Below, in pieces: positions 11,258 through 23,251 of a stretch of DNA of 64,000 nt. Within the stretch, counting starts at the first letter, position 1, and every line of letters begins with the position of its first letter. Origin of the DNA: Flammulina velutipes (Eukaryota; Basidiomycota; Agaricomycetes; Agaricales; Physalacriaceae); NCBI GenBank assembly GCA_011800155.1, contig CM022378.1, positions 1,550,001 to 1,614,000 of the forward strand. Direction: 5' to 3'. A program made the translations under genes and the position numbers. The notes beneath the pieces were generated by a model. It was not told the DNA's origin. It was given only the letters and a program-made list of their open reading frames with translations, and did not search any database.

Positions 11258-11620
11258 GATGATGACGATGAATGGGATAATGCAGAACATAATCCATGTC
11301 TCTGCCTTTTAGTACACCACCGGTAAATACGACCCAAAACAGGAAATGGCTGCGGCGCAGGTATGATGGTCATCACAACGAACAGTCTGACAGCATCAAA
11401 AATCCCAGTGCGAGGAAGAGCGGTTAGATATACCCAAGTAAAGCAAGGCGTAGTGATGGTAAAAAATCAACGAAGGTTCAATCGGGTATCACGGACCGGT
11501 TGTGTGTGGCGCAATGTTTGACCAATGATGACGACTCAAATATTCCGTAGACGATTAACTCGCACATAGCTTTTAATAAGTATCTGAATACTGTACAAAA
11601 AGATATTGACACAAGAATAT
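11258..11620. other. Intergenic region
   Basis: Upstream flank of the DUF7330-like gene and 3' flank of the next gene. No feature was seen. Confidence 0.4.
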
Positions 11621-12307
11621 TCAGCTCGTTTGCATACTGGTCAAGAGAGCTAATTTAGCTTCCGCAGCCTCTGCCCGCCTCAGGGCGTCCTCTTTCTCTG
11701 CCCTCTCTCGTTCTTTCTCTGCCCTCTCCATCTCTTTCTCCGCTCGCTCCCGCCTCAGCTCATCTTGTGTTGGCTTCAACAATTCGTCTCGCTCCTGTTC
11801 AATCCGCTGCGATTACAATGAGAATGGGACATAGTCAGAAAAATAGTAAACTTACCAGCTTGGCAATCTGAATATCTCCTTGATATCGCTCCCAACTCTC
11901 CGCATACTCTACCCTCAGAGCGGGAACCTTCTGCGATGGATGGGGCTGAAAGTTCACATCAACCCCCCAGCCTTCTGCTTCGTCTGATGTATCTTGATCT
12001 TCCCCGCCTTCTCTTGCACAGCCATTTCCATCAACGATGATGCGAACCAGTAGCAGTTCGTCGTCGCAACATTGTAGACGGGTGCACTGGCGCTGATGAC
12101 CTCCGCCATCGTGGCGAATTCCTCGACAAGAAAGATGTTCTCGCATGACTTTGGAAGCCTTACGATACGAGTCTCCATCCCAGGACTGAGGTTGGAGGAC
12201 GATACGACTAGGCCTACAATGGGATTAGGAGCCGTCCAATACGATTTATAGAACAGCGAGCTCGTACCTTCAGAACTAGCCTTGCGCTTGGTCATCTTGG
12301 AGAACAT
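11621..12307 (-). CDS. Unknown protein with C-terminal coiled coil; frame lesion
   Basis: Unrecognised Agaricomycete protein. Exon 1 starts at 12307 (MFSKMTKRKASS). A short intron then leads to VVSSSNLSPGMETRIVRLP, a region with YNVATTNCYWFASSLMEM, and after a further intron a strongly charged coiled coil (RRERAEKEMERAEKERERA) ending at a TGA at 11621. The NCYWFA segment recurs in many uncharacterised mushroom proteins. Between about 11955 and 11990 the frame must shift by one base (from IKIHQTKQKA to EGWGVDVNFQPHPSQ), and I find no intron that does this, so the copy may be broken. Exon 1 and the promoter are duplicated at 35.5-36.0 kb. Divergent from the kinase at 12654. Confidence 0.6.
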
Positions 12308-12635
12308 AGTGCGGAAATTGAATGTAGATTTGAACGTGCTGAAAGGCAAAGTGCGAATAAGCGTGCTGCGATGATGACAGTGTAGGTTCAAAGTAAGGAA
12401 AGTTGATTTCCAGCAGGTCTCATATAAAGCAGCTATCGGAGTCTTCCAATAAGTGAGACTTGGCAAAATAGTTTAGACACCGTGTCCAAGGCTCGTCAAA
12501 GGCGTGCCCAATCAGCACTGAGAGATCCATAGCTAGTCTTCGAGGAAACAAGACGAAGTGTGTAGATGGTGGTCAAAGCGAAGGAGGCGAAAACACGTGT
12601 CAATCCCAAGGGAGGTCAATATTGATCCCGGCCCG
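12144..12635. repeat. Segmental duplication, copy 1
   Basis: About 490 bp covering exon 1, the first intron and the upstream region of the gene at 11621-12307. It recurs with clear similarity at 35504-36012, from CATGACTTTGGAAGCC to TTGATCCCGGCCCG. Confidence 0.85.
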
Positions 12636-12653
12636 AACTTGCCTTTTACCATC
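12308..12653. promoter_or_regulatory. Shared divergent promoter region
   Basis: The 346 bp between the start codons of two divergent genes. The part nearest the kinase (ACACGTGTCAATCCCAAGGG, then TTGATCCCGGCCCG) is conserved in the duplicate at 35.9-36.0 kb and includes a CACGTG E-box core. Regulation is inferred from position only. Confidence 0.45.
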
Positions 12654-14559
12654 ATGTCAGAAACTGTGGTAACTATTCAGCTGGCGACGTTGCGCAGATT
12701 CACTTCCGAAGACCTTATCAGGAATGGCTTACATTTATTTTGTGAGACTACCAATCTTCCCGCAGAATTGGTAAATTTGTTAAGAATGACTTCTCGGGTG
12801 CGACGCCCTTCATCACCCACTGTGAGTCATGCATCCGATTTTATGTGTCTCGCTATCTCACGATGTGAATAGTCCTATATCTCCCAGGACCTTCCGCGTC
12901 TATCGAAGATCACGGAAATGATTGCCCACGGAAAAGCACTCAAGATCTTCGGAGACGACACCGACGCATATCCCATCCCAACGCTTGTCGAACTCGCTCA
13001 CTACCAGCGAGCCGACTACTTCGCCTCTCGTTGGTCTTCTCTCGCTGTCCCGCCATCAAAAACCTTCCAGTCCAGAAAAGCCGCTAGCGCCTTCAACACG
13101 AATGTTCTCGATTTCTTTGACTTGGACTATCCGGGAGAGCTGGAATTCGTATCTGATACCGCTTATTCTCTTGATGTCAAGCTATGCGATCCGGGCGGTG
13201 GCACGGTCAGCGCTGGCATGAAAGGCGACTTCGTTATCCGCACTTGTGACTATGAGATACCGTTCATCTTCGGACAGGTGGACTCCAATTGTGATCTGGA
13301 GGATAAATTTCGCATGTTACTTCTAGTTCACAGCTTTATGAGGTTATGCCACTCTGCTGCCCCGTCGCTAGATCCCCATCCTCTGGCTATTTTTCTCAAT
13401 CAAGAACTCGTCGCTGAAATCTATATTTTCTTTTTTGCTGACGATGGATCCGTAAGTACATTCAAGTTCGTGCAGTTTAGCTTGACGATATTTAGATTCG
13501 GTGTCACCGGGTAGACTACGATCTCAAACTATCGGATAGACTCGCCCACTTCCTCCTTTTCTTGAGGAATTACGTCGACTGCACGAAATCACTCTGGTCT
13601 AATCAGGAGCGCCTTCGAGGATTGATTGATGAGATACGGACGGTATTACGGCGTTTGGCACCATATAGAGTGAGAAAAAAACAAGGCGGAGGTGGAGGAA
13701 CAGGATCTTACGACAATTTGGAAGGTGATGATGACGATGAGAGTGATGACGACGACGAAGAGCCAACGGACGGGCTTGGAAGAATGGACTGGGAGGTCGT
13801 CAATTCCGACACACCTTCCGTCACATGGCAGCATCTATTAACGGTCAGTTACCCGCTGCAACAACATCCTTGAAGCTCACACCATATTCCTCAAGAATTA
13901 CCGAGCAATAATAGTCCAAAAATCAGGAAAACCCATCCTCGTCGCAAAGCTTATCGGAGAAGAAGAATGGACCGTCCTCAAACACCTCCAAGGTGTAACA
14001 GGCGTAGTCTCAATAACGCGCCACGACGCTCTACCAACATCTCGTCCTAATGCCATGGGTAGGCTGTTCGATCGACACTTATCTATACTTCACCAACAAC
14101 CCCACACCCGACTCCCGCCTCGTGGCGCTCTCGTTCCTCCGCGCACTATCTCGCATTCACGCTCGTCGCATCGCACATCTAGACCTAAAACCTACCAATG
14201 TACGAGTCGGAATCGACGAGGATGCGGACGGGGTGGTGAACATCATCGATTTTGGACATAGCGCCATACTGGACAACGACAATTTCATTGAAGGCGAAGC
14301 AGGGACACATGGCTGGAGCGCGCCGGAGGTTCTATCTGGTGAGCCTTACGACGCCTTCCTCGCGGACATTTGGTCCGCTGGTCGGGTTCTCGTTCGCTAC
14401 GCGTACGGACCTCCCAATCGGGCGGATAGACGGCTGGAGAGTCTTGGTCGTGAGATGCAGGCGGATGAGCCATCGCACAGGCCAACACTTTCAAAAGTGA
14501 TCCGTGCATTGGAACTCAATGCTGAAGAGCGTGAAAGAATATCATCTCTCTCCCCGTAA
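12654..14559 (+). CDS. Protein kinase-like protein, probable frameshift
   Basis: Predicted Ser/Thr-type kinase of an Agaricomycete-specific group. Exons: 12654..12821, 12873..13451, 13496..13843, 13896 onward; the first three junctions keep phase. The N-terminal 360 residues lack known motifs and include an acidic run (DDDDESDDDDEEP). The kinase part has AKLIGEEEWTVLKHLQG, then LVLMPWVGCSIDTYL, the catalytic loop HLDLKPTNVRV, the metal loop IIDFGHS (DFG) and GTHGWSAPEVL. Between LKHLQGVTGVVS and LYQHLVLMPW, near 14000-14040, the frame changes by one base with no plausible intron, so the gene is a recent pseudogene or carries a sequence error. The final frame 14050-14559 is open to its stop. 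Confidence 0.65.
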
Positions 14560-15297
14560 ACCTTTTGATATGGTAAATTACTTGCATGAACTTGTTTTCC
14601 CTTGTATTAGTAGTCGTAGTCGTCCTATAATGTGTAGTAATTATAAGATATTGTCATTCCACACTACCTATGGGAGCGCGCCATGTCATATAAAGATGTC
14701 CCATACGTTGTATATATCGTCCGTAGGTGATCTGATAGGCGTGATACTCATCAATGTGTTCTCTACGCGGCACGCCTTTACTGCCTGTCAGTGTTCTCTA
14801 GATAATAATTTAAGGATAGTCGAGCGTAACTATCTATAACTATACACACTTCATGCTATACCTGGTTAAGATGCGCAGATCAAAAGAGCTATAATTACAA
14901 TACTTACGACAGAAAACGACAAGCTAATCCTACAAAGATGCGTCACACACATAATGCGCGGTGAACATCGCCATCCGGGACACTCAGATGGCACAAACAT
15001 TGTCTCGATGTTCGGAATAAATGGAAGTATCTGGATTTCTCATTGCTTTCATCCTACTTAGCAACAAGTACAAGGTTTAGACTGACGGAATGTTGAACGT
15101 TGAGGCTCGAAGCACAACGAAGACTGACATTGCATTTTCCAATCATGATGAATATAGTCACATTTTCTCGAATCTTTGGTTCTAACTGATTGAAAAGTAG
15201 AGCTACGTCGTTCCGTATTTGTTACTTAGAAATGAATGACCTTTGGAACAAACACGTGCAAGCTGGAGTCGTCGACGTTTGTCTATCTGCGACCACC
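14560..15297. other. Intergenic region
   Basis: AT-rich, with only short frames. The last 100 bp are presumably the FunK1 gene promoter. Confidence 0.45.
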
Positions 15298-18081
15298 ATG
15301 TCAAGGTAAGTCTCGCTCGAAGTTAACACTCCTATCGGTTCTCACATATAGTAGTATATACCAATTAGTGCACAAGTAATACCTCCGAGTCAGGCAAACA
15401 ATGATCCGTATGTCGTAACCCTAAGTCTGATTTCCGCTGATACCTGCTGATACTGGAACAATTTTAGACCACGCTCAGACACACCGCGCACTCTTCGTCT
15501 AGGTAACACCCAGGGAAACTTCCATCACAGCCGCAGGGGAGTTGCATCGGAAATGCAGAACGAAATGTTGGCTTGCCCATTGGCGACGTTCCGCGCGCAC
15601 TACCTGCCTTTCAGCCCGACAGAAGAAGCAGTGGATGAGGGTATACGCAAATTGAGAGAAAAGGGGTTGTTGGTGAAACCAGTCAAGCAGACACCGGCTG
15701 AAAGCGACAATTCCTCCAATAGCCACGCCAGCGCTGATAGTCAGGATGACGCCAATAGTCAGGACGACGCCAGCGCCAGTAGTCAGAACGACGCCGACTC
15801 TAGCCAGAACGACGCCAGCGACTCCAGTAATGACGACCTCGTTTGGCATAACGATGTGCTCCCCACCGGCGCTCCAACGGAAACAATTGGATTCCAACCG
15901 CTTTGCCAAATCTCAGACTGTCTCGAAAATGTCGGCATTGAAGGCAGGCAGGCAACTTATTGCATGAAACAACGACCACACCACCCAGCAGAGTCAAGCA
16001 TCTGGGGTGGCTCTCAGCAAATGGACGGGTGCTGTTACGAGAAAGTGAAGTTGGATGGAAACCCATTGTCGATGGGGAACATTGGTCGAATTGACGAGTA
16101 CAAGATGAACAAGACGCCTGAAGCGACGGAGCAAGTGCGTCATTCTGCGTTCTCTCGATTTTCTGCTGACTTATAGTCCAGAATCGCCTGCAAGTTGTGA
16201 GTGGCGCAGCCTTTGCGATGAACGAGAGCCCCAGGCGGATGTTCATCTTCGGAGTACGTTCCTTCAAATTTCACCTATCATTTACATTTGACGTGCTATC
16301 AGCTCACCATCGAGGACGACATCGCATCTCTGTGGCACTTCTCGCGATCGCATTCCACTAAATCGGAAAACTTCAATTGGCACGAGGTACGTCGAACATA
16401 TCCAAGACTTTCTACATTGTCTAACATAACGTCGTCAGGATATCCGTACTATGGTCGCAGTTTTCCTCTCCTTCATCTTCGCCACTCAATCGGAATTGGG
16501 CTTCGATCCCACCGTTACTCGATTCAATCCCACGGATGGCGGCCCCGAATATTTCGTTTACGAGGTTCAAGACTCAGATTCTCAGGCGAAGAAATATTTC
16601 AAGACAAAGCGCTCGATTTCCGAATACCCGTCCCTGTGTATCTCTGGACGATCGACCCGCGTCTGGCTTGTCGAGGAGGTCATTTCCGACCAAGACCACA
16701 CCCCAGTGGATGGAAAGGAGAAGGTGCTAAAGGATGTTTGGCTCGACGAGGATGCCCACACCGAGCGACAAATTCAAGACGATATCTTTAGAGATGTTGA
16801 TAGTTTTATCGAGAAGGTTGACGCGGGGATGGATGTGCCGGAACTTTCGACGTTCGAGGAAACTATACAACAGGAACTGAGGGCACTGTTGGGAGATGGC
16901 AACTACAAGCAACATTTCCTAACGATTTATTGGGATGGCAACGGGGTGACTTCCAAAAGTACCGGCGCCCATTCAAGAGTGGATCATACAATCTTCTCGT
17001 CCCACGTATCATCTACGGTATCCCCTCAGACCCCGACAGCAGATCCCTCGCGTTCTCAAATGCACACGATGCGCAATCCACCACCGACTAAAGAATCGGT
17101 TCCTTTACCTCGCAAATTTGCTCCGAAACGACAGTATCGTGTTGTCTATGAGGAGGTCTGCCAGGCAATGCAGGAGTTGAAGAGTTTTCCCGATTCTATG
17201 AAAGCTCTGCGTGGCGGAGTGATCGGTATGTGTCGGTGGATCCATGCTTGTCTTTACTGACCATATGTTGAAGGACTTATTTTGATGTATTTCGCTGCTT
17301 GGATTCATCGTGACATCAGTGGCGGAAACATCTTGTGGTTCACTGATGGAAACGGCAATAAGAGAGGTATTCTAGGTGACTTGGAGTATTCGAAAAAGCC
17401 GTCAAAAAATTCGCCACCCAGTGCTGACCCAAAGACTGTATGCATCAACGATGATTATCTTTTGGTTCCCTTCTAACATCTTGTCAGGGTACGCCATTTT
17501 TCATGGCGTATGAAATCATGCGCCGTGTCATGCTGTATCGACCTCCCGCGCCGTCGGTCTACCCAGGATATATGAGAGCATCTACCACAATCCCTGCTAC
17601 ACACAACTTTCTCCATGACGCCGAGTCGATTTGGTGGTTGCACCTCTGGACGATGACCGCGCGTGTCCAACATCCATCCTCCCAAACTCTGGCACACAAA
17701 GTCTTCGTCAACCAATCTGTACCTTCCAGCAGTAGAGAACAGCTGTTTTTAGGCCATTGCACATTTGACCATGAGTTGCATCCAAAACTCGTCGAGCTCT
17801 CCACGACATTGAACACTGCTCGTTCCGGCCTCCTCTGGGCATTTGAAACTGCTCCGGATGCTCGTACTCCGACAGTCTACTCAACTGTGTACACTCAGCT
17901 CCTTCATCTCTGTAGAGAGAGTACATTCGTGGATATACAGGATCTGAAGCCGTACCCAGAACGCCGGCTTATTCCGTCTCCACGCAGTGGGCCCTTGGCG
18001 CCAGGCCGCGTCGACGATGATGCCGAGTACTCCCCCAGCGACGATTTGGACGATAGACCCTTGAAGAAAAGAAGGCACTAG
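15298..18081 (+). CDS. FunK1-type protein kinase
   Basis: Member of the FunK1 kinases, a group expanded in mushroom-forming fungi; proposed signalling role, substrates unknown. The start is an 8-nt first exon (15298..15305), then 15369..15407 and 15468 onward, which gives MSSAQVIPPSQANNDPPRSD and keeps frame. Signatures in order: RLQVVSGAAFAMNESPRR, LTIEDDIASLWHFSRSHS, FATQSELGFDPTV, then the split kinase core with AAWIHRDISGGNILWF, GDLEYSK and GTPFFMAYEIM, followed by WWLHLWTM. The Asp-Gly-Gly-Asn form of the catalytic loop is normal for FunK1. An insert near residue 75 is a degenerate Asp/Ser/Asn repeat (SQDDANSQDDASASSQNDA). A basic tail (LKKRRH) ends the protein. About six short introns; no lesion seen. 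Confidence 0.9.
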
Positions 18082-18802
18082 TTGTTGGCTGTCGTCTGTT
18101 TGTTGAGCAATACTGTTTCGGGATGCCTCCGTCCTTCTTGTTGTCTGCTATGGTTTACTAGGTGTACATAGATTTGTATCGCATTCTTTTCGGACGTTTC
18201 TGTGATTTCTGATGCCTCAATACGATACTCATACGATCATATTTCTACGCCTGGATAATTATAAATAATGCAGCTACGTTCAGGATGTGCTACCACCTTT
18301 CGACCCGACAAACTCAGTGAATGAGGGTATGCGCGTAATATTGACAGCTTAACGAACTCTTGGGATCGCAGTAGTTGAGCTAAAACTGAACGCGACAGAT
18401 AATTCTTCACGTAGTATACCACGCGCATTACTTAAATTTCTGAAACAGATTCAAGGTCAGAGCGCAAACTTGCAATATTGAAGATATTAGATTTTGGACA
18501 CGAGTTTACTGTGGACGTTGAAAGACTGAATTTCACTGGTAGAAGTTGTATCGTAGAGCGAGATGTAGGTCAATATCATTTACCTATGGCAAGGTTTGCA
18601 ATACCGACCTAGGTATCATGCGAATCAAGTCAAAAATGTTTAGCGTAAGAAATATGATTTAAAGAAAGGCTACGATGTAACGCGCGAAAAAATGAACGGC
18701 AATACATATTTTTGGAAGAGAACGGGGTGGTATAGAAGTATAGAAACCAAAGGAAATGGCATGGGAACAAAAACGAAAGGTTCAGTCCTTCGCTACTCCA
18801 AT
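18082..18802. other. Intergenic region
   Basis: 3' flanks of two converging genes. AT-rich; no gene was recognised. Confidence 0.5.
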
Positions 18803-19345
18803 CTAGAGGCTGACGGGGACGCAGCCAAGAGAAATGAGACTCCCCTACCAAAAACCAATCAGTCACTTCAACTCCTATACAACCCAAAGAAGAACGTACA
18901 AAGCTATTATTCTCGCAGCAAACGGGGGACGCGTCGCAGTTGCTGTTGACCCCGCCGATAACGGTGATGGGGTTGCAAGTCAGACCCCTATACAGCACGA
19001 ACATGAGAAACGAGCGGGGAGAGGGGGGGAGGAGACGTACACTTGACCGGTGACGTCCTGGACGTTGATTCCCAGGAGGGCCAAGAGGCCAGCGGCGGGG
19101 TCAGAAGAGGCCTAGTACGGTCAGAGACGAATACGTAGGAAGGAATGGAGGGCGCGTACGTCCTGGACGCTGTTGCAGCACTGCTGGGTGCCGACGTTGC
19201 ATTGTCCAGCGGGGGTAGCGGGCTGTGGACAAGATGAGCTTCTGCGGGATGGGTGTGTGGAAAGACTCACGATGATACCGCGAGCCATGGGAGTGGCAGC
19301 CGTAAGGGTGGCAAGGACGAAAACCGAGATGGCAGCAGAGAACAT
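18803..19345 (-). CDS. Class I hydrophobin
   Basis: Small secreted amphipathic protein that coats hyphae and fruiting bodies. Five exons (19345..19271, 19222..19160, 19111..19041, 18987..18900, 18844..18803) give exactly 112 residues, the usual length. The signal peptide is [19 protein letters not shown]. All eight cysteines follow the hydrophobin pattern: [12 protein letters not shown], then [22 protein letters not shown] and LGCVPVSL at the end. The spacing between the third and fourth Cys (over 30 residues) fits class I. The hydrophobic stretch [19 protein letters not shown] separates them. A TATA box lies 80 bp upstream. It looks intact, with small introns at positions usual for the family. 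Confidence 0.95.
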
Positions 19346-19424
19346 GACGGTGATAGTAAAGGTTGAGTGGGAGAGGCAGAAGACTAGAAATTGGTTGTTG
19401 GGATGTTGAGCTTTCTCGTGAAGC

Positions 19425-19431
19425 TTTTATA
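19425..19431 (-). promoter_or_regulatory. TATA box of hydrophobin gene
   Basis: TATAAAA on the minus strand, about 80 bp upstream of the hydrophobin ATG, in a context (AGGTATAAAAGC) usual for strongly expressed fungal genes. Confidence 0.7.
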
Positions 19432-19613
19432 CCTCTAGGACCTGTACCCTGAACCGTGCGATACGTCCTGGGAAGGAAGGAGAGTCTTCGTAAATAGAAC
19501 ATAAAGGAGTTGTTGAACGATGAACATACCTTCTTGCTGTCACTGGAACTAGAACGTGGAAGGACGACGATCATTCATCGCTCCTCCACGGGCGCGTATT
19601 GTCATACATAGTA

Positions 19614-19924
19614 CTGAACGTGTATGAGGATATATTGAAAGGACGCGTTGAACCTGAAGAACACGTACATGCTTCGTTCGTCGCGCTATGATTGGGTCGT
19701 GGAGTTCGCTTTAAGGGTGACAGGACGAATGGAAGGTGGTGCTTGCAAATGAATCCAGCCAACGACGAAGAGGAGTGGACAGGGTTGGTACGTGATACAT
19801 AGCTATCCAGCAGTGCCGTCCGACTGATATGTATTCTTCGACGTTGGGCTTGAGTAGTGTCTAGCCGATATCGGACTGGCAGAGATTTGAACATAGAGAG
19901 AGACAGTGGTAGTCCTAGTATACG
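19614..19924. repeat. Dispersed repeat, copy 2
   Basis: Partner of 7698-7994, same orientation and same end points (CTGAACGTGTATGAGGAT to AGTCCTAGTATACG), with scattered substitutions and a few short insertions. Confidence 0.85.
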
Positions 19925-21344
19925 AGGCGGACTATTCGGGTAGACAGCAAAGAGTTGAAATCCATGGCTGTCAAATCGGCGTCAGCGAGAATGGCGAGCA
20001 GAATAAACTGGTCGTACGATATACGCGGTCTACATCTTTATTCCTTGTTGATTGTCTGGCTGAGTGCAATCGACGCTGACGAGTCGACTGGGGTTTGGCT
20101 GATGGTGGTGATGGACCAAGTTACGATACTCTGCTTCTTACCATCATGTCGAACACTGTCCACATCGACGCGACGCCATCTCTCAAGGGTAATATCGCCA
20201 AGCGCCTGGCTTCATAATGCCGAATTTGCTGGTCGCTACTTCGCCCTCTGGACGCGTCTGCAAGCGCACCCTATCTCTTCAAATCGCGACGCCAACTTCA
20301 AGCTTAGCTCAACGGAAACTTGAATGGCTGGCGCGTTGGAGGTATGTCTTCACTGTTCTCCTTAGTATTCAAACCCAGCCTAACAAATCTGTAGCTCTTG
20401 ACGTACGACCCGTTTCATTTTCAACGCATACAACGAGGTCTATACCGGCCTTCAGCCCTTCCCGACGATTTCCTCCTTTTCCAATGTACCCGACGCGTCA
20501 CTGCACGGCCTGCGGTGCTCTCTTCATCCGCACTGCTCAGAGGAGTATCAAACAGATGGCACACTATAGCCGCGCTGGCTCAGCTCCGCAAAAAGCTCGT
20601 CCGCCGGAAAGCTATTCGGAGAGCAAAACGTACTCAGAGGACATCAGGCTATGAATTTTGTGCGGGAGGGGGTCCCCAGGACGGTCGGTGTCCGCACTGC
20701 CATGAAGAGAGACACGCAAGACTGTCCTACGCGGGAGGAACGGGCTAGAGGAAACTGGCAATGACGCCCGTGGGCTTTAGAGAGGTAAAGGGAAGATAAC
20801 CATGTGAGTAGGTTGTGGTTCGTACGATTACGTTACTCACATCCCATGTAGATTTGCGTGCCCGTTTCCCATTCGCTGCACATCCCAAAGCGCTCGTCTA
20901 CCAGAAGCTCGTTCGGGGAACATAACGTACTCTGCCTATCGAGCTCTAATGCCATCGTGGGTGGGATAAGGTCTCCAGGACCGCGCGCGCGCCCATAGCG
21001 GGATCGGAACATCACTCAAAGACTTTGGATCTTGGGGGTACGAGGAAAAGCAGGCTTGGGGAAAGGAACGAACGGACATTGAGGAGATGAACGACTGTAG
21101 CATGTCGCCTGTGTGCATCCGAAAGATCGTAAACAAACACTCTCGCTGGGCTATCGAACAAGACTGGCGCACATTGCACTGAAGGTACCTCTTCACTATG
21201 CTTTTCACAGGTCAGTCTCACCTATCAAATCCGTAGCTTTCCCTACCTTTCCTAGGCTTTGGAGGCCTCTATTTGTATTGTGAGTGGATAGTAACCTCTT
21301 CCATTGTTAGCCTCGTCCTAACATTTCTAGGTACCTCAATCACA
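19925..21344. other. Degenerate relics of a repeated gene family
   Basis: No intact gene. Blocks here recur at 29.9-31.1 kb: TGGCTGGCGCG followed by GGAGGTATGTCTTCACTGTT (near 20325 and 30022), GCAAAAAGCTCG (20589 and 30428), GCGGGAGGAACGGGCTAGAG (20731 and 30550) and GTTACTCACATC (20831 and 30701). Conserved GT..AG edges inside the blocks suggest that they were once spliced exons. Confidence 0.6.
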
Positions 21345-21742
21345 ATGGCTGGCATATCCGAGTCGCCACCTCCCTACGTTGATTGCGGAGTCGCAAGTGC
21401 AGCCACTATCACCATGCACTCTCTTGGAGGGCGTTGACCTGCTGAGCTCACTTCCGCCACCCCCCCGCGCCAGGAAATTGAACAGGAGGAGAACCTAGAC
21501 GTTGGCGAGACTATTCCACGCTGGAGGAACAGGATCGAACGAGCTAGCATTGGGTGCTCTATACTTTTCGACGGGTAAGCGAGTTTGCTTGTAGCTCGTA
21601 CGACTATGTTGCTCACACCCAGTGTAGACTCGCGTACGATGATATAGTTCCCGCCGTAAGACGCCTGTGCGCAGACGGATGGCTACTTCAAAATGCTTGG
21701 GTAGACGTGCTTGGTTTGCACTCAGAGACAATACACCGATAG
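21345..21742 (+). pseudogene. Small gene relic with stop and one intron
   Basis: The frame opens MAGISESPPPYVDCGVASAA, meets an in-frame TGA at about 21432, continues EIEQEENLDVGETIPRWRN, and after a GT-AG intron (GTAAGC..GTGTAG, about 21575-21628) reads LAYDDIVPAVRRLCADGWLL to a TAG at 21742. The flanking blocks match the relics at 20.6-20.9 and 30.4-31.1 kb, so this is the best preserved copy. Family unknown. Confidence 0.5.
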
Positions 21743-21797
21743 CATTGTGTTTGGTAGTACAATTATTACATATACTTGCTACTTGACTTTCCAACAA

Positions 21798-23251
21798 CTA
21801 AGCTGGGCGAATAGGCTGGACCGCACTTGGGCGTGCAGTGTGAATGCTCGACGACATGAGGAAGCTGGGTGCTGTACCATCGCCCTAAAGACGCTGTGAG
21901 CCCAACGTCTGAGTGAAAAGGATAAGACTCACCACAAAATCATTCGGGAATCCAACATCGAAGGGCAAGATGCCCTCGAGGAACGCAATTTGCTCCGTGG
22001 AAAGGGAGATATCCAATGCCTCCAAGTTCGACAGGAAATGTTCCACCTTGCGGCCTCCAATGATAGGGAACACAAAAGGCGTCTTCTGCATGACGTACGC
22101 GAGCGCAACTAGTAGGGAAATGTTAGAGAGTCGGAAGTTCTGTCGCTTCCACTTACCAGCACGGATATTCTTGGTCCCGACCTCACCCGCCACTTTCTCC
22201 AATGCTCGCGAAACTTTTACTTCATCTGGTGAGCGCTCCCAGGTGCCAGTCAGTGAACGTCCTTTCTCTCCGGTTTTCCTTCTCTCTTCCTCCTCAGCAT
22301 CTGTGCGGAACTTTCCGCTTCGAAGGACGTCCCATGGTGCTAGAGCGAGACCTACGAATAGATTGTTCGGGTGAGAATTGTCATCCTGTGGGCGAATGGG
22401 AGCGTACCGAGGGTGCGTGCCATGGGAATGATATCTCGCTCAAAAGAACGATCCATGACATTCCAGCGACCTTGATAGATGACGAAAGGAGTCTTCCCGT
22501 TGAGTTGGGCGTACATATTGGCCCTAGAAACAATCCAAGCTGGGGTATCTGAGACTCCCTAAAGTGTCGCGTAAGTAGAGGATCGATAAAGAGAGCACGA
22601 AAAGACCTACCAAGTACAAGACTTTACCCTGAACGACGAGATTGTGAAGCCCGTTCATGACCTCTTCGATGGGGGTTTCAAAGTCCCACCAATGGACATA
22701 GAGGATGTCGATGTAATCGGTTCGGAGTTTCTTCAAGCTATCTTTGACGGAGACATGCATGGACTTTGTGTTGTTTCCGACAAAGCTGGGCTTCAGCTGA
22801 ACCGTGGGATCGCGCGATTTGTAGTTCGTGGTGTACTTTGGGCGACATGAGGCGAAGTACACAAAAGGCGTGTCAACAAGAACTCACCTTGGTAGCGATA
22901 ACAAGCTGATCGCGTATGCCGCGCGATTCTTGCCATTCGCCAATGAACTCTTCAGACGACTCGTCTTGACTACGAGGCCATAAGCGAGAGGAGAGCGAGG
23001 CCAGCGGAAGTGACCCACTAGTTATTGGCGGTGTCAATAAAGTTCCCGCCATTATCGAAAAAGGCGTCCAAGAGTTTGAAGCTAGACGACTTGTCCATCG
23101 CACCCATACCGCCTTTTGCCCATTTGTCGCCAATGCTCATCGCACCCAAAGCGAGCGGTGAGACACGCAGGCCCGCCAAAGGCGAGAGAGTTCGATAGAC
23201 AGAGAGCTTGTTCTTGGGAGCATCGAGGGGTTTGAAGATTTGTTCAGACAT
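21798..23251 (-). CDS. Aldo-keto reductase, aryl-alcohol dehydrogenase / norsolorinic acid reductase type
   Basis: NAD(P)H-dependent oxidoreductase of the AKR superfamily acting on carbonyls; in wood- and litter-degrading basidiomycetes such enzymes reduce aryl aldehydes, but the substrate here is unknown. Seven exons (23251..23019, 22969..22888, 22835..22611, 22558..22408, 22351..22157, 22108..21933, 21884..21798) give 382 residues with every junction in phase. Barrel and catalytic elements: [32 protein letters not shown] (Asp and Tyr), VIATKYTTNY (Lys), DILYVHWWD (His), [17 protein letters not shown]. The cofactor segment is [20 protein letters not shown]. The C-terminal [13 protein letters not shown] and IRPA match the family end. 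Apparently intact. Confidence 0.92.

Noticed and set aside
18630..19004. 124-residue minus-strand frame as a separate gene
   Set aside because: Its start is the fourth hydrophobin exon; the rest is intron and 3' flank.
19955..20748. Plus-strand frames of 116-145 residues
   Set aside because: They overlap in different frames, lack family features and sit on degenerate repeats.
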